From the NCBI RefSeq assembly GCF_036924525.1, contig NZ_JAZHRU010000001.1:3501001-3565000 (forward strand): a stretch of 64,000 nt of DNA, read 5' to 3'. This DNA comes from Bradyrhizobium sp. AZCC 1719 (GTDB lineage: Bacteria; Pseudomonadota; Alphaproteobacteria; Rhizobiales; Xanthobacteraceae). The notes under the pieces are model-generated. The model ran no database searches. It was not told the DNA's origin and saw nothing but the letters and a program-made list of their open reading frames with translations. Each line of letters opens with the position of its first letter. The first letter of the stretch is position 1. Positions 26,463 through 33,861 of this stretch are shown in pieces. The position numbers and the translations under genes were made by a program.

Positions 26463-27359
26463 ATGATTCCCGCCCGCGAGACCTTTGGTGGAACTTGGCC
26501 CTTCAAACCACGCTTTTTTGAAGGGGCCGGCTTTCGGATGCATTACGTCGACGAGGGGACCGGCGATCCCATCGTTTGTTTGCATGGTGAGCCCACCTGG
26601 GGCTACCTCTATCGGCGTTTCATCCCGCCGCTTTCCGCGACGCACAGAGTCATCGTTCCTGACCACATGGGTTTCGGCAAGAGCGAAACTCCTCGGGATC
26701 GAGAATATTCGCTGAGGACTCATGTCGACAACCTGACCAAATTGATCGAAGCGCTTGATCTCAAGAACATTACGTTCGTTTTGCAGGATTGGGGTGGGCT
26801 GATCGGCTCAGCGTTCACGCTACGACATCCGCACCGCGTCAGGCGCCTGTTTCTCCTCAACACGTTGGCCGGCTATGGAAAGACCTCCGCGGGGTCGACG
26901 CCTTGGTTCCAGCTCATCCTGAAGCATCACAAAGCCGGCACGCTCGGGGAGGTGTTGGGGCACCTGGACGTGAATATCCTCGGCATCATGAAGACGCAGG
27001 GTTTGGAGAATTTGTCGGCGGTGGATTCCAATTGGCTTGCAGCCTTCGGCTCGGCCTTTCCAACCAAGGAGGACTGCGTCGGGGCAATTGAGTTTCCGCT
27101 CGACGCTTTGCTCGGTCGGATCATTCCATACCTCGAGGAGGGCTTTCCGCTTCTCCAAAACCTGAAATCGAAGCCCGCGATGCTTGCGGTCGGCATGAAG
27201 GATCGAGCGATCGCGCCGGAGAACCAGATCTCTGACTTCAGAGCAATATGGCCAGAGGGGCCAGTCATTAGGCTCCCGAATGCGGGACACTTTAGTCAGG
27301 AAGACGCACCGGACACCATCATTGCATTGGTTGAGCTGTTCATCCAAAGCGCCAGATGA
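26463..27359 (+). CDS. Haloalkane dehalogenase-type alpha/beta hydrolase
   Basis: A 298-residue alpha/beta hydrolase with haloalkane dehalogenase hallmarks. The nucleophile is Asp109 in VLQDWGG (not Ser or Cys), with halide-stabilising Trp110 next to it, as in DhlA. HGEPTWGYLYR (from His41) is the oxyanion and second halide-site loop. The acid is probably Asp247 in VGMKDRA and the base His276 in NAGHFSQED. These enzymes hydrolyse carbon-halogen bonds without cofactors; fluoroacetate-type dehalogenases and epoxide hydrolases are related alternatives. It lies between a decayed SDR copy and the intact SDR gene. Confidence 0.86.
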   Translation: MIPARETFGGTWPFKPRFFEGAGFRMHYVDEGTGDPIVCLHGEPTWGYLYRRFIPPLSATHRVIVPDHMGFGKSETPRDREYSLRTHVDNLTKLIEALDLKNITFVLQDWGGLIGSAFTLRHPHRVRRLFLLNTLAGYGKTSAGSTPWFQLILKHHKAGTLGEVLGHLDVNILGIMKTQGLENLSAVDSNWLAAFGSAFPTKEDCVGAIEFPLDALLGRIIPYLEEGFPLLQNLKSKPAMLAVGMKDRAIAPENQISDFRAIWPEGPVIRLPNAGHFSQEDAPDTIIALVELFIQSAR

Positions 27360-27442
27360 TTGTGCAAGCAAACCTGACTGGTTTGCAGGAACAGCGGTGC
27401 GTGTCCGGCTATGAAGAGCAACTCTTTGAAAAGGAATCGCTC

Positions 27443-28222
27443 ATGGGCAGCGTGAAGAAGGCATTCGATCTTACGGGAAAAATCGCCCTCGTAACGGGCG
27501 GCTCACGAGGATTGGGCCTGCAGATCGCCGAGGCACTGGGCGAGCAAGGCGCCAAGGTGATTTTGTCCTCGCGCAAAGCCGCCGATCTGGAGCAGGCGTG
27601 TTCACATCTTTCGAAGCTCGGATATCAGGCGGACGCGATCGCGGCCGACAATTCCAAGGATGCTGATATCATGCGGTTGGTGGACCAAGCCTTGGGTAAG
27701 TTTGGCAGGATCGATATTCTCTTGAACAATGCCGGCGCTACCTGGGGAGCGCCGACGGAGGATCATCCTGTCGAAGCATGGGACAAGGTGATGAATCTCA
27801 ATATTCGTTCCCTGTTCGTGTTGAGCCAGCAGGTCGCGAAGAGGTCGATGATTCCGAACAAGTACGGGCGCATCATCAACATGGCGTCGATTGCCGGATT
27901 GCGTGGTCATGTTGGCGAGCCGCAGATGATTGCCTACAACACGAGTAAGGGAGCGGTTGTCAATTTCACCCGCGCATTGGCGGGCAGTTGGGGTCAGTAC
28001 GGCATTACGGTGAATGCGCTCGCTCCCGGTTTCTTCCCGTCCAAGATGACGGCCGGAACCATTAAGGCGGTTGGGCTCGACAAGCTGACTGAGGGTGTTC
28101 CGCTGCGTCGCATCGGCGATGAAGACGATCTAAAGGGGGCGATCGTCCTGTTCGCCAGCGACGCCGGCAAACATATTACGGGTCAGATATTGGCGGTGGA
28201 CGGCGGCATCATGGCTGTCTGA
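27443..28222 (+). CDS. Short-chain dehydrogenase/reductase (classical SDR)
   Basis: A 259-residue NAD(P)-dependent oxidoreductase. The Rossmann motif is TGGSRGLGLQ near residue 18. NNAGATWG follows, then the catalytic Ser in MASIAG and the Tyr-Lys pair in AYNTSKGA, so the active site is intact. The C-terminal VNALAPGFFPSKM and GQILAVDGG are typical of classical SDRs such as FabG-like enzymes. ATG at 27443 has AAGGA nine bases upstream. A decayed partial copy lies at 26288. Its position before the FadB/FadJ-type gene suggests a role in acyl-CoA or alcohol oxidation. Confidence 0.92.
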   Translation: MGSVKKAFDLTGKIALVTGGSRGLGLQIAEALGEQGAKVILSSRKAADLEQACSHLSKLGYQADAIAADNSKDADIMRLVDQALGKFGRIDILLNNAGATWGAPTEDHPVEAWDKVMNLNIRSLFVLSQQVAKRSMIPNKYGRIINMASIAGLRGHVGEPQMIAYNTSKGAVVNFTRALAGSWGQYGITVNALAPGFFPSKMTAGTIKAVGLDKLTEGVPLRRIGDEDDLKGAIVLFASDAGKHITGQILAVDGGIMAV

Positions 28223-28255
28223 CAGCTCGCCCGCCGGCGCTTGCTGGCGCGCACT

Positions 28256-28273
28256 CAATTCAATGTTGAATTG
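28256..28273. promoter_or_regulatory. Perfect palindrome CAATTCAA-TG-TTGAATTG
   Basis: An 18-base inverted repeat with perfect eight-base arms, 122 bases upstream of the FadB/FadJ-type gene. The same arm, CAATTC/GAATTG, recurs with a seven-base spacer at 59458 before the candidate sRNA. It could be an operator for the bifunctional beta-oxidation gene. Confidence 0.45.
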
Positions 28274-28394
28274 CCGCTCGCCAGATGCGCTGTGGCCAGC
28301 ACTGACCAAGCCGAACTACCAAGCTGCCAACCAGCCGATGCCGCGCAAACATTTGGGCGGATCCGAGCGCAGTCCTTCCTAAAGGAGATAGCCG

Positions 28395-30473
28395 ATGACA
28401 AGCCCTGTTAGTATCGAGAAACACGGCACTGTGGCCGTTCTTCTGGTCGACAATCCGCCAGTGAATGCACTCGGGTCGGCGGTGCGCCAAGGTTTGCGCG
28501 ATGCCATGCGGGAGGTTCTGGATAATCCGCAGTATGCGGCCGTCGTGCTTGCCTGCGCCGGCCGCACCTTCATTAGCGGGGCCGACATTCGCGAGTTCGA
28601 CCAGAAGATCGAGGGACCCAGTCTCGACGAAATCAATCGCCTGTTCGAGAATCGGTCCAAACCTGTCGTCGCCGCAATTCATGGCGTCGCGTTCGGCGGC
28701 GGGCTCGAAGTTGCGATGGGCTGTCATTTCCGTATCGCGGCGAGCGATGCCAAGCTCGGGCAACCGGAAGTCAAACTTGGATTGATCCCGGGTGGTGGCG
28801 GTACGCAACGTCTGCCGCGTGCCATCGGACCGGCGAGAGCTGTGCAATTGATCGTGACGGGCGATCCGATCGGCGCGGAAGAGGCCCTGCAGCTTGGGCT
28901 GGTCCACGAAATATTCGAAGGGGATCCAGTCGCGGCAGGTGTTGCCTTTGCGCAGAAAGTTCTGTCCGAACGCCGTCCCGCGCGTTCCCTGCGCGATGAC
29001 GATTCGAAGCTGAAGGCGGCGCGCGCTGACAGAAGCATGCTGACGAAGGCGGCGGCCGAAGCGATGAAGCGCAATAAGGGGCTGGAAGCTCCGGCGGCCT
29101 GCGTGGAAGCCGTTGCCTGGTGCCTGGACGTACCATTCGATGAAGCGATCCGGCGGGAATGGACGCTGTTCACCCGATTGAGAAGCGGCGATCAGTCTAA
29201 AGCACTGCGTCACGTGTTCTTCGCGGAACGCAGCAGCAACAAGATCGCTGGTGTCGAAGCGGGCACGCGCCCGCGCAAGATCGATTCGGTCGCGATCATC
29301 GGCGCGGGCACCATGGGTGGCGGCATCGCCATGTCCTTTGCCAACGCCGGCATCCCGGTGAAGCTGATCGAGATCGCAAAGGATTCGCTCGACCGTGGCC
29401 TTGGTACCATACGAAAAAATTACGAGGCGACCGCAGCGCGCTCCGGGATGTCTTCGGACACCGTGACCAAGCGCTTGGGACTGATAGCGGGTGCCGTTGG
29501 CCTGGAGCACGCTGGGCAAGCCGACCTCATCGTCGAGGCCGCTTTTGAGACTATGCAGATAAAGAAGGACATTTTCTCCGAGCTCGATAAAGTTGCGAAG
29601 CCGGGCGCGATTCTCGCAACAAATACGTCCTTTCTTGACGTCAACGCGATCGCAGCCGTCACGAAGCGTCCCCAAGATGTCCTCGGGATGCACTTCTTCA
29701 GCCCGGCGAATATCATGAAGCTGTGCGAGATCGTGCGTAGTGAAAAGTCGGCGCCGGACGTGCTGGCTACCGCCGCCGCAGTCGCGCGGCGCATCGGCAA
29801 GATTCCCGTGGTCGTGGGCGTCTGCTACGGCTTTGTCGGCAATCGAATGCTCGTGGTCCGCCTGCTCCAGGCCCGCAAGATGTTGCTTGACGGGGCACTG
29901 CCGGAGCAGGTTGACGCTGTCGCGACGCGGTTCGGAATGATGGGGCCTTTTGCCATGGGGGATATGGCAGGTCTCGATATCGGCTGGCGATCGCGCAAGG
30001 ATAGTGGCGAGACATCTCCGATCGAGGATGCGTTGTGCGAAGCGGGAAGATTCGGTCAGAAGACCGGAGCGGGGTACTACCGGTACGATGCTGGATCCAG
30101 AACGCCGATTCCGGATGCCGACGTAGAGGCCTTGATCGTGGATACCAGTCGCAAGCTGGGCATCACGCGACGCCAGATCAGCGACGCCGAGATTCATGAA
30201 CGACTGATTTATCCAATGATCAATGAGGGCGCACGAATTTTGGAGGAAGGGATCGTGGAGCGGGCGAGCGACATCGATCTGGTCTGGCTCTATGGATATG
30301 GCTGGCCGCCCCAGACCGGCGGTCCGATGTTTCTTGCGGATCAGGTAGGCCTGCCCGTCGTGGCTGAGCGGCTGGCGTTTATGGCCGCACTGGACAAGGA
30401 CGAAACACTTCGGCCAGTGCCGCTGTTACATCGCCTCGCTACCGCCAGCGGAACCTTCGCGGCTTTCAAGTAG
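28395..30473 (+). CDS. Bifunctional enoyl-CoA hydratase / 3-hydroxyacyl-CoA dehydrogenase (FadB/FadJ type)
   Basis: A 692-residue fusion carrying two successive beta-oxidation steps. The N-terminal crotonase domain (about residues 1-190) keeps both glutamates (GVAFGGGLEVAM and LGQPEVKLG). A linker follows, then the dehydrogenase domain with IIGAGTMGGGIAMSFANAG near residue 300 and catalytic His in GMHFFSPANIMKL. The C-terminal helical repeats end near residue 690. The length fits the shorter alphaproteobacterial/peroxisomal-type fusion. ATG has AAGGAGA upstream. The partner thiolase is not adjacent; thiolases lie at 44782 and 58143. Confidence 0.94.
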   Translation: MTSPVSIEKHGTVAVLLVDNPPVNALGSAVRQGLRDAMREVLDNPQYAAVVLACAGRTFISGADIREFDQKIEGPSLDEINRLFENRSKPVVAAIHGVAFGGGLEVAMGCHFRIAASDAKLGQPEVKLGLIPGGGGTQRLPRAIGPARAVQLIVTGDPIGAEEALQLGLVHEIFEGDPVAAGVAFAQKVLSERRPARSLRDDDSKLKAARADRSMLTKAAAEAMKRNKGLEAPAACVEAVAWCLDVPFDEAIRREWTLFTRLRSGDQSKALRHVFFAERSSNKIAGVEAGTRPRKIDSVAIIGAGTMGGGIAMSFANAGIPVKLIEIAKDSLDRGLGTIRKNYEATAARSGMSSDTVTKRLGLIAGAVGLEHAGQADLIVEAAFETMQIKKDIFSELDKVAKPGAILATNTSFLDVNAIAAVTKRPQDVLGMHFFSPANIMKLCEIVRSEKSAPDVLATAAAVARRIGKIPVVVGVCYGFVGNRMLVVRLLQARKMLLDGALPEQVDAVATRFGMMGPFAMGDMAGLDIGWRSRKDSGETSPIEDALCEAGRFGQKTGAGYYRYDAGSRTPIPDADVEALIVDTSRKLGITRRQISDAEIHERLIYPMINEGARILEEGIVERASDIDLVWLYGYGWPPQTGGPMFLADQVGLPVVAERLAFMAALDKDETLRPVPLLHRLATASGTFAAFK

Positions 30474-30520
30474 ATGCAAGAGGTGCGGGATCTCCGCGTC
30501 AAGAGAGGACAATAGACGAG

Positions 30521-30820
30521 ATGGTCTACGTGATAGCAACGCTCACGGTGAAGCCAGAAATGAAGGCGGAGTTGTTTTCCGCCGCGAAGGATTGCATCGC
30601 CGCCACCCGTCAGGAAGACGGGTGTATTTCCTACGAGCTGTTCGAAAGTACCACCGATCCGAACAAGCTCGTGTTCGTCGAACAGTGGCAGTCGGCCGAC
30701 TGCCTCCCTCTGCATTCGAAGAGCGACCACATGAGAGCATTTGGCCGCGTGGCGGTGAAGTGCTTTGCAGCCCCTGTACAGGTCCAGATCATCACTCCCG
30801 AAAAGGTCGAGAAGCGGTAG
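30521..30820 (+). CDS. Putative quinol monooxygenase (ABM domain, YgiN-like)
   Basis: A 99-residue single-domain antibiotic biosynthesis monooxygenase (ABM) protein, the usual YgiN length. VYVIATLTVKPEMKAEL opens the ferredoxin-like fold, EDGCISYELFESTTDPN is the signature strand-loop, and FVEQWQS and HSKSDHMRAF complete the core. Relatives oxidise quinols or small phenolics without cofactors, or degrade heme. It lies 47 bases after the bifunctional beta-oxidation gene with a GAGAGG site upstream, and probably shares its transcript. Confidence 0.88.
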   Translation: MVYVIATLTVKPEMKAELFSAAKDCIAATRQEDGCISYELFESTTDPNKLVFVEQWQSADCLPLHSKSDHMRAFGRVAVKCFAAPVQVQIITPEKVEKR

Positions 30821-30872
30821 CTCTATCGTCCTCAGACACACTGGGTAGCCATCAATGGGGCCCGGATAGTGG

Positions 30873-30887
30873 GTTCCATATAAGAAC
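30873..30887. promoter_or_regulatory. GTTC-N7-GAAC site 1
   Basis: GTTC-CATATAA-GAAC, the upstream copy of a repeat found at four promoter-proximal positions in the window. It is 223 bases upstream of site 2, a distance compatible with DNA looping or an auxiliary site. Confidence 0.5.
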
Positions 30888-31088
30888 GATTTCAAGGGTG
30901 CACGGACTTCCCGTCACCTTTGTCGAGTCATTCAGTAACGACCGGTCCACCCCATGCCGATAGCAGCGTAAGCCGGTTGCCCGCTTCAAAGCTCAAACGC
31001 GGTTCTTGCGCGAGCTCAAACGGAGACGCCAGTCTCCCCACTGGATTGCTTCCGTACGGATACGCGGGACAATTCTTCTCGAAGCGGC

Positions 31089-31118
31089 TTGACGAGTTCT
31101 AAAAAAGAACTGTAGGTT
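31089..31118 (+). promoter_or_regulatory. Promoter with GTTC-N7-GAAC operator (site 2), binding-protein operon
   Basis: TTGACG (-35), an 18-base spacer containing GTTC-TAAAAAA-GAAC, then TAGGTT (-10-like). The arrangement is almost identical to the promoter at 39986. The palindrome fills the spacer, a position where a bound repressor would block RNA polymerase. Confidence 0.68.
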
Positions 31119-31206
31119 AACGGAAAGACGGCTGAACAATGGCCGCGGTTTGCAGGATCGCGGGCCCCGCCGGGGCGCGCACTCCGCTGTTCACAGGGAG
31201 GACGCT

Positions 31207-32409
31207 ATGCTCAAATTGTTCAAAGCTGCTTTCGCACTGATGCTTTTGGCGCTGGGATCATCCGCATTTGCCGCTGACGCCCCGGGGGTAACACAGACTG
31301 AGATCAAGATTGGCGGGGTCTTTCCTTTCAGCGGACCCGCTTCGTCGATCGGCCTGGTCGGCCGAGGGATTCTCGCTTATGTCCAGTCGATCAACGACCG
31401 CGGCGGCATCAACGGACGGAAGATCAACTACATCGCTTACGATGACGCCTACAGCCCGCCCAAGGCCGTAGAGCATGTTCGCAAGCTCGTCGAAAGCGAT
31501 GAGGTTGCCTTCATCTTCAGCCAACTCGGCACGCCCGGTAATACGGCAGTGGCAAAATATCTGATGTCGAAGCGAGTGCCGGCTATCGGCATCGTCTCGG
31601 GGTCGAACAAGTTCACGAACGTGACGGACTTTCCGCTGACGACGACCAGCCTGGTCAGCTTCGACACGGAGGGAAAGATCTACGCCAAATTCCTGACCAA
31701 GACGCTGCCGAATGCGAAATATGCCATCCTCTATCAGAACGATGACCTCGGCAAAGATTACGTCAACGCTTTCAAGGCGAGTCTGAAGGGCGATTTCGAC
31801 AAGAAAGTCACTGCCATCGCTTATGAAATCAGCGATCCAACAGTGGATTCTCAGGTCGTGAATTTGAAGAGCTCAGGCGCCGAAGCATTGCTGGTGGCAG
31901 GAACGCCAAAGTTTGCGGCGCAAGCAATCCGAAAGGCGGCCGAGATCGACTGGAAGCCAACAATCCTGCTGAACTACCCCTCCGGTTCGGTCGGCGCGAC
32001 CCTTAAACCGGCAGGACTTGAAAGGTCGGTGGGGGTGATAGTCGGGACCATCGTAATGGATCCGACCGATGCGCAGTGGGATAGTACCGCAGGGATGAAG
32101 GATTATCGGGCCTTCATCGACAAGTACATGCCGGGCGTCGATATCGCCGACGGCAATTACCTCTTCGGTTACACGCAGGCCATGCTGCTCGAACAGTTGA
32201 TCAAGCAGTGCGGCAACGATCTGTCCCGCGAGAACATCATCAGGCAGGCGAAGAGCATGAAGAATGTGGCGTTGCCGACGCTGCTGCCTGGCATCACCGT
32301 CAATACGAGCGACAAAATCAACATGAACTACACGCAGATGAGGCTGCAACGCTGGACCGGCACGCGTTGGGACCTTTTCGGCGAGGTACTCGATGCCTCT
32401 TCGGAGTGA
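31207..32409 (+). CDS. ABC transporter substrate-binding protein (LivK family), copy 1
   Basis: A 400-residue periplasmic binding protein of the branched-chain amino acid (type I) family. A Sec signal peptide (KAAFALMLLALGSSAFA, cleaved before ADAPG) is followed by TEIKIGGVFPFSGPASSIG. The two lobes include NDRGGINGRKINYIAYDDAY and YAILYQNDDLGKDYVNAFK. In Bradyrhizobium and Rhodopseudomonas, relatives often bind aromatic or phenylpropanoid acids rather than amino acids. It has a strong GGGAGG site and the GTTC-N7-GAAC promoter. A tandem paralogue follows after 73 bases. No permease or ATPase gene is present in the window. Confidence 0.93.
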   Translation: MLKLFKAAFALMLLALGSSAFAADAPGVTQTEIKIGGVFPFSGPASSIGLVGRGILAYVQSINDRGGINGRKINYIAYDDAYSPPKAVEHVRKLVESDEVAFIFSQLGTPGNTAVAKYLMSKRVPAIGIVSGSNKFTNVTDFPLTTTSLVSFDTEGKIYAKFLTKTLPNAKYAILYQNDDLGKDYVNAFKASLKGDFDKKVTAIAYEISDPTVDSQVVNLKSSGAEALLVAGTPKFAAQAIRKAAEIDWKPTILLNYPSGSVGATLKPAGLERSVGVIVGTIVMDPTDAQWDSTAGMKDYRAFIDKYMPGVDIADGNYLFGYTQAMLLEQLIKQCGNDLSRENIIRQAKSMKNVALPTLLPGITVNTSDKINMNYTQMRLQRWTGTRWDLFGEVLDASSE

Positions 32410-32482
32410 CCATGGACCAGTAGTAGCGCCGCAACAAAACAGAACCACCTGCCCGGAAGGGCGCGCGTTTGGAGGAAGAGCA

Positions 32483-33682
32483 ATGTTGATGAGATGGAAG
32501 ACCGTGGCGGCTTTGGCTTTAGTTTTGAGCGGCCCGGCATTCGCGGCCGAAGAGCCCGGAATTACAGCGACTGAGATCAAGATCGGCGCTGTTTTCCCCT
32601 TCAGCGGGCCGGCCTCATCGATCGGGCTCGTGGGCAGGGGAGTTATGGCCTATGTCCAGTCGGTCAACGATCGCGGCGGCATCAATGGCCGCAAGATCAA
32701 CTACATCGCATATGACGACGCTTACAGCCCTCCCAAAGCGGTGGAGCACGTCCGCAAACTCGTTGAGAGCGACGAAGTGTCGTTCATGTTCGGTCAGCTC
32801 GGCACGCCCGGCATCTCGGCTACGGCCAAATACCTGAGGTCGAAAGGGGTGCCCAGCATCGCAATCATGAGCGGGTCATCCAAGTTCACGGATGTTGCCA
32901 ACTACCCGCTGACCACGACAGGTCTCGTCAGCTACGACACCGAAGGAAAAATCTATGCCAAGTATCTGACGAGGGCACAGCCAAACGCCAAGTATGCCAT
33001 CCTCTATCAGAACGACGATCTCGGCAAAGACTATGTCAACGCCTTCAAGGCGTTTCTCGGCAAGGATTTCGACCGAAAGGTCGTGACCGCTTCGTATGAG
33101 GTCACTGAACCGACGGTCGATTCACAGGTCGTCAATTTGAGGAGCTCCGGTGCGGAGGCTCTCGTGATCGCCGGCACACCGAAGTTCGCCGCTCAGGCCA
33201 TCCGGCAAGCCGCGGTGATCGGCTGGAAGGCGACCGTAATCCTCAATTTTCCATCCAGCTCGGTCGGAGGCACGCTCGCACCGGCCGGACTCGACAAATC
33301 GGTCGGCGTGATCGTCGGCACGACCAACAAGGACATTCTGGATCCGGCATGGAAAGACGACCCGGGTATGCAGGCCTACCGGGTGTTCTTTGACAAGTAT
33401 TTGCCGGGCGCCGACATCACCAATGGCAGCTATCTGACCGGCTATCAGCAAGGTATCGTGCTCGAGCAAATTCTAAAGCAATGCGGCAATGATCTGTCCC
33501 GCAAGAATATTCTTGCGCAGGCCAAAAACCTGAAGGACTTCGTCGTTCCAACTGCGCTGCCCGGCATCAAGGTCAACACCACCGACACCGAGAACATGAT
33601 CTGGACGCAAATGCGATTGCAGCGGTGGGGTGGCACGAGCTGGGAAGCTTTCGGCGAAGTGCTGGACGCCAGGTCCGAGTGA
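32483..33682 (+). CDS. ABC transporter substrate-binding protein (LivK family), copy 2
   Basis: A 399-residue tandem paralogue of the preceding gene, near-identical in many blocks (for example FPFSGPASSIGLVGRG and YQNDDLGKDYVNAFKA). The signal peptide is TVAALALVLSGPAFAAEEPG. Differences cluster in parts that line the cleft, such as FGQLGTPGISATAKYLRSKG versus the first copy, suggesting a different but related ligand. ATG at 32483 follows GGAGGAAGAGCA. The pair is followed by the feruloyl-CoA-synthase-like gene, which supports uptake of a carboxylic acid destined for CoA activation. Confidence 0.93.
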   Translation: MLMRWKTVAALALVLSGPAFAAEEPGITATEIKIGAVFPFSGPASSIGLVGRGVMAYVQSVNDRGGINGRKINYIAYDDAYSPPKAVEHVRKLVESDEVSFMFGQLGTPGISATAKYLRSKGVPSIAIMSGSSKFTDVANYPLTTTGLVSYDTEGKIYAKYLTRAQPNAKYAILYQNDDLGKDYVNAFKAFLGKDFDRKVVTASYEVTEPTVDSQVVNLRSSGAEALVIAGTPKFAAQAIRQAAVIGWKATVILNFPSSSVGGTLAPAGLDKSVGVIVGTTNKDILDPAWKDDPGMQAYRVFFDKYLPGADITNGSYLTGYQQGIVLEQILKQCGNDLSRKNILAQAKNLKDFVVPTALPGIKVNTTDTENMIWTQMRLQRWGGTSWEAFGEVLDARSE

Positions 33683-33707
33683 CCTGACCACCCGAAGCTA
33701 CGAGTGC

Positions 33708-33728
33708 GGCAGTTCGATGCGAACTGCC
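33708..33728. repeat. Perfect inverted repeat GGCAGTTC-GATGC-GAACTGCC
   Basis: Eight-base perfect arms 25 bases after the second binding-protein gene. It contains GTTC and GAAC but with a five-base spacer, unlike the promoter family. It could form an RNA hairpin (no T tract follows) that stabilises the upstream mRNA or attenuates read-through, or it may be an operator. Confidence 0.5.
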
Positions 33729-33861
33729 CACCGTCTGGCCCGAAGCCCGATTGACGGATCACGCATCCAGGCGGTGGGCCCAGCGGCGATGGGCATCAGG
33801 GGTGGCAAAGCGCGTGCAGCGCGCGATGGGCTCAATGCAATAATTCAGGAGATCAATTTCG

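Larger units (their letters stand above)
30821..31206. other. Regulatory intergenic region upstream of the binding-protein operon
   Basis: No gene is recognised in these 386 bases. They hold two copies of the palindrome GTTC-N7-GAAC, at 30873 and 31096, the second embedded in a good promoter. The leader from the predicted start to the first binding-protein gene is about 80 bases and includes a GGGAGG ribosome site. Confidence 0.55.

Noticed and set aside
28260..30197. Long open frame (645 codons) on the minus strand opposite the bifunctional beta-oxidation gene
   Set aside because: Antisense shadow of FadB/FadJ-type coding sequence; no recognisable domains and no ribosome site.
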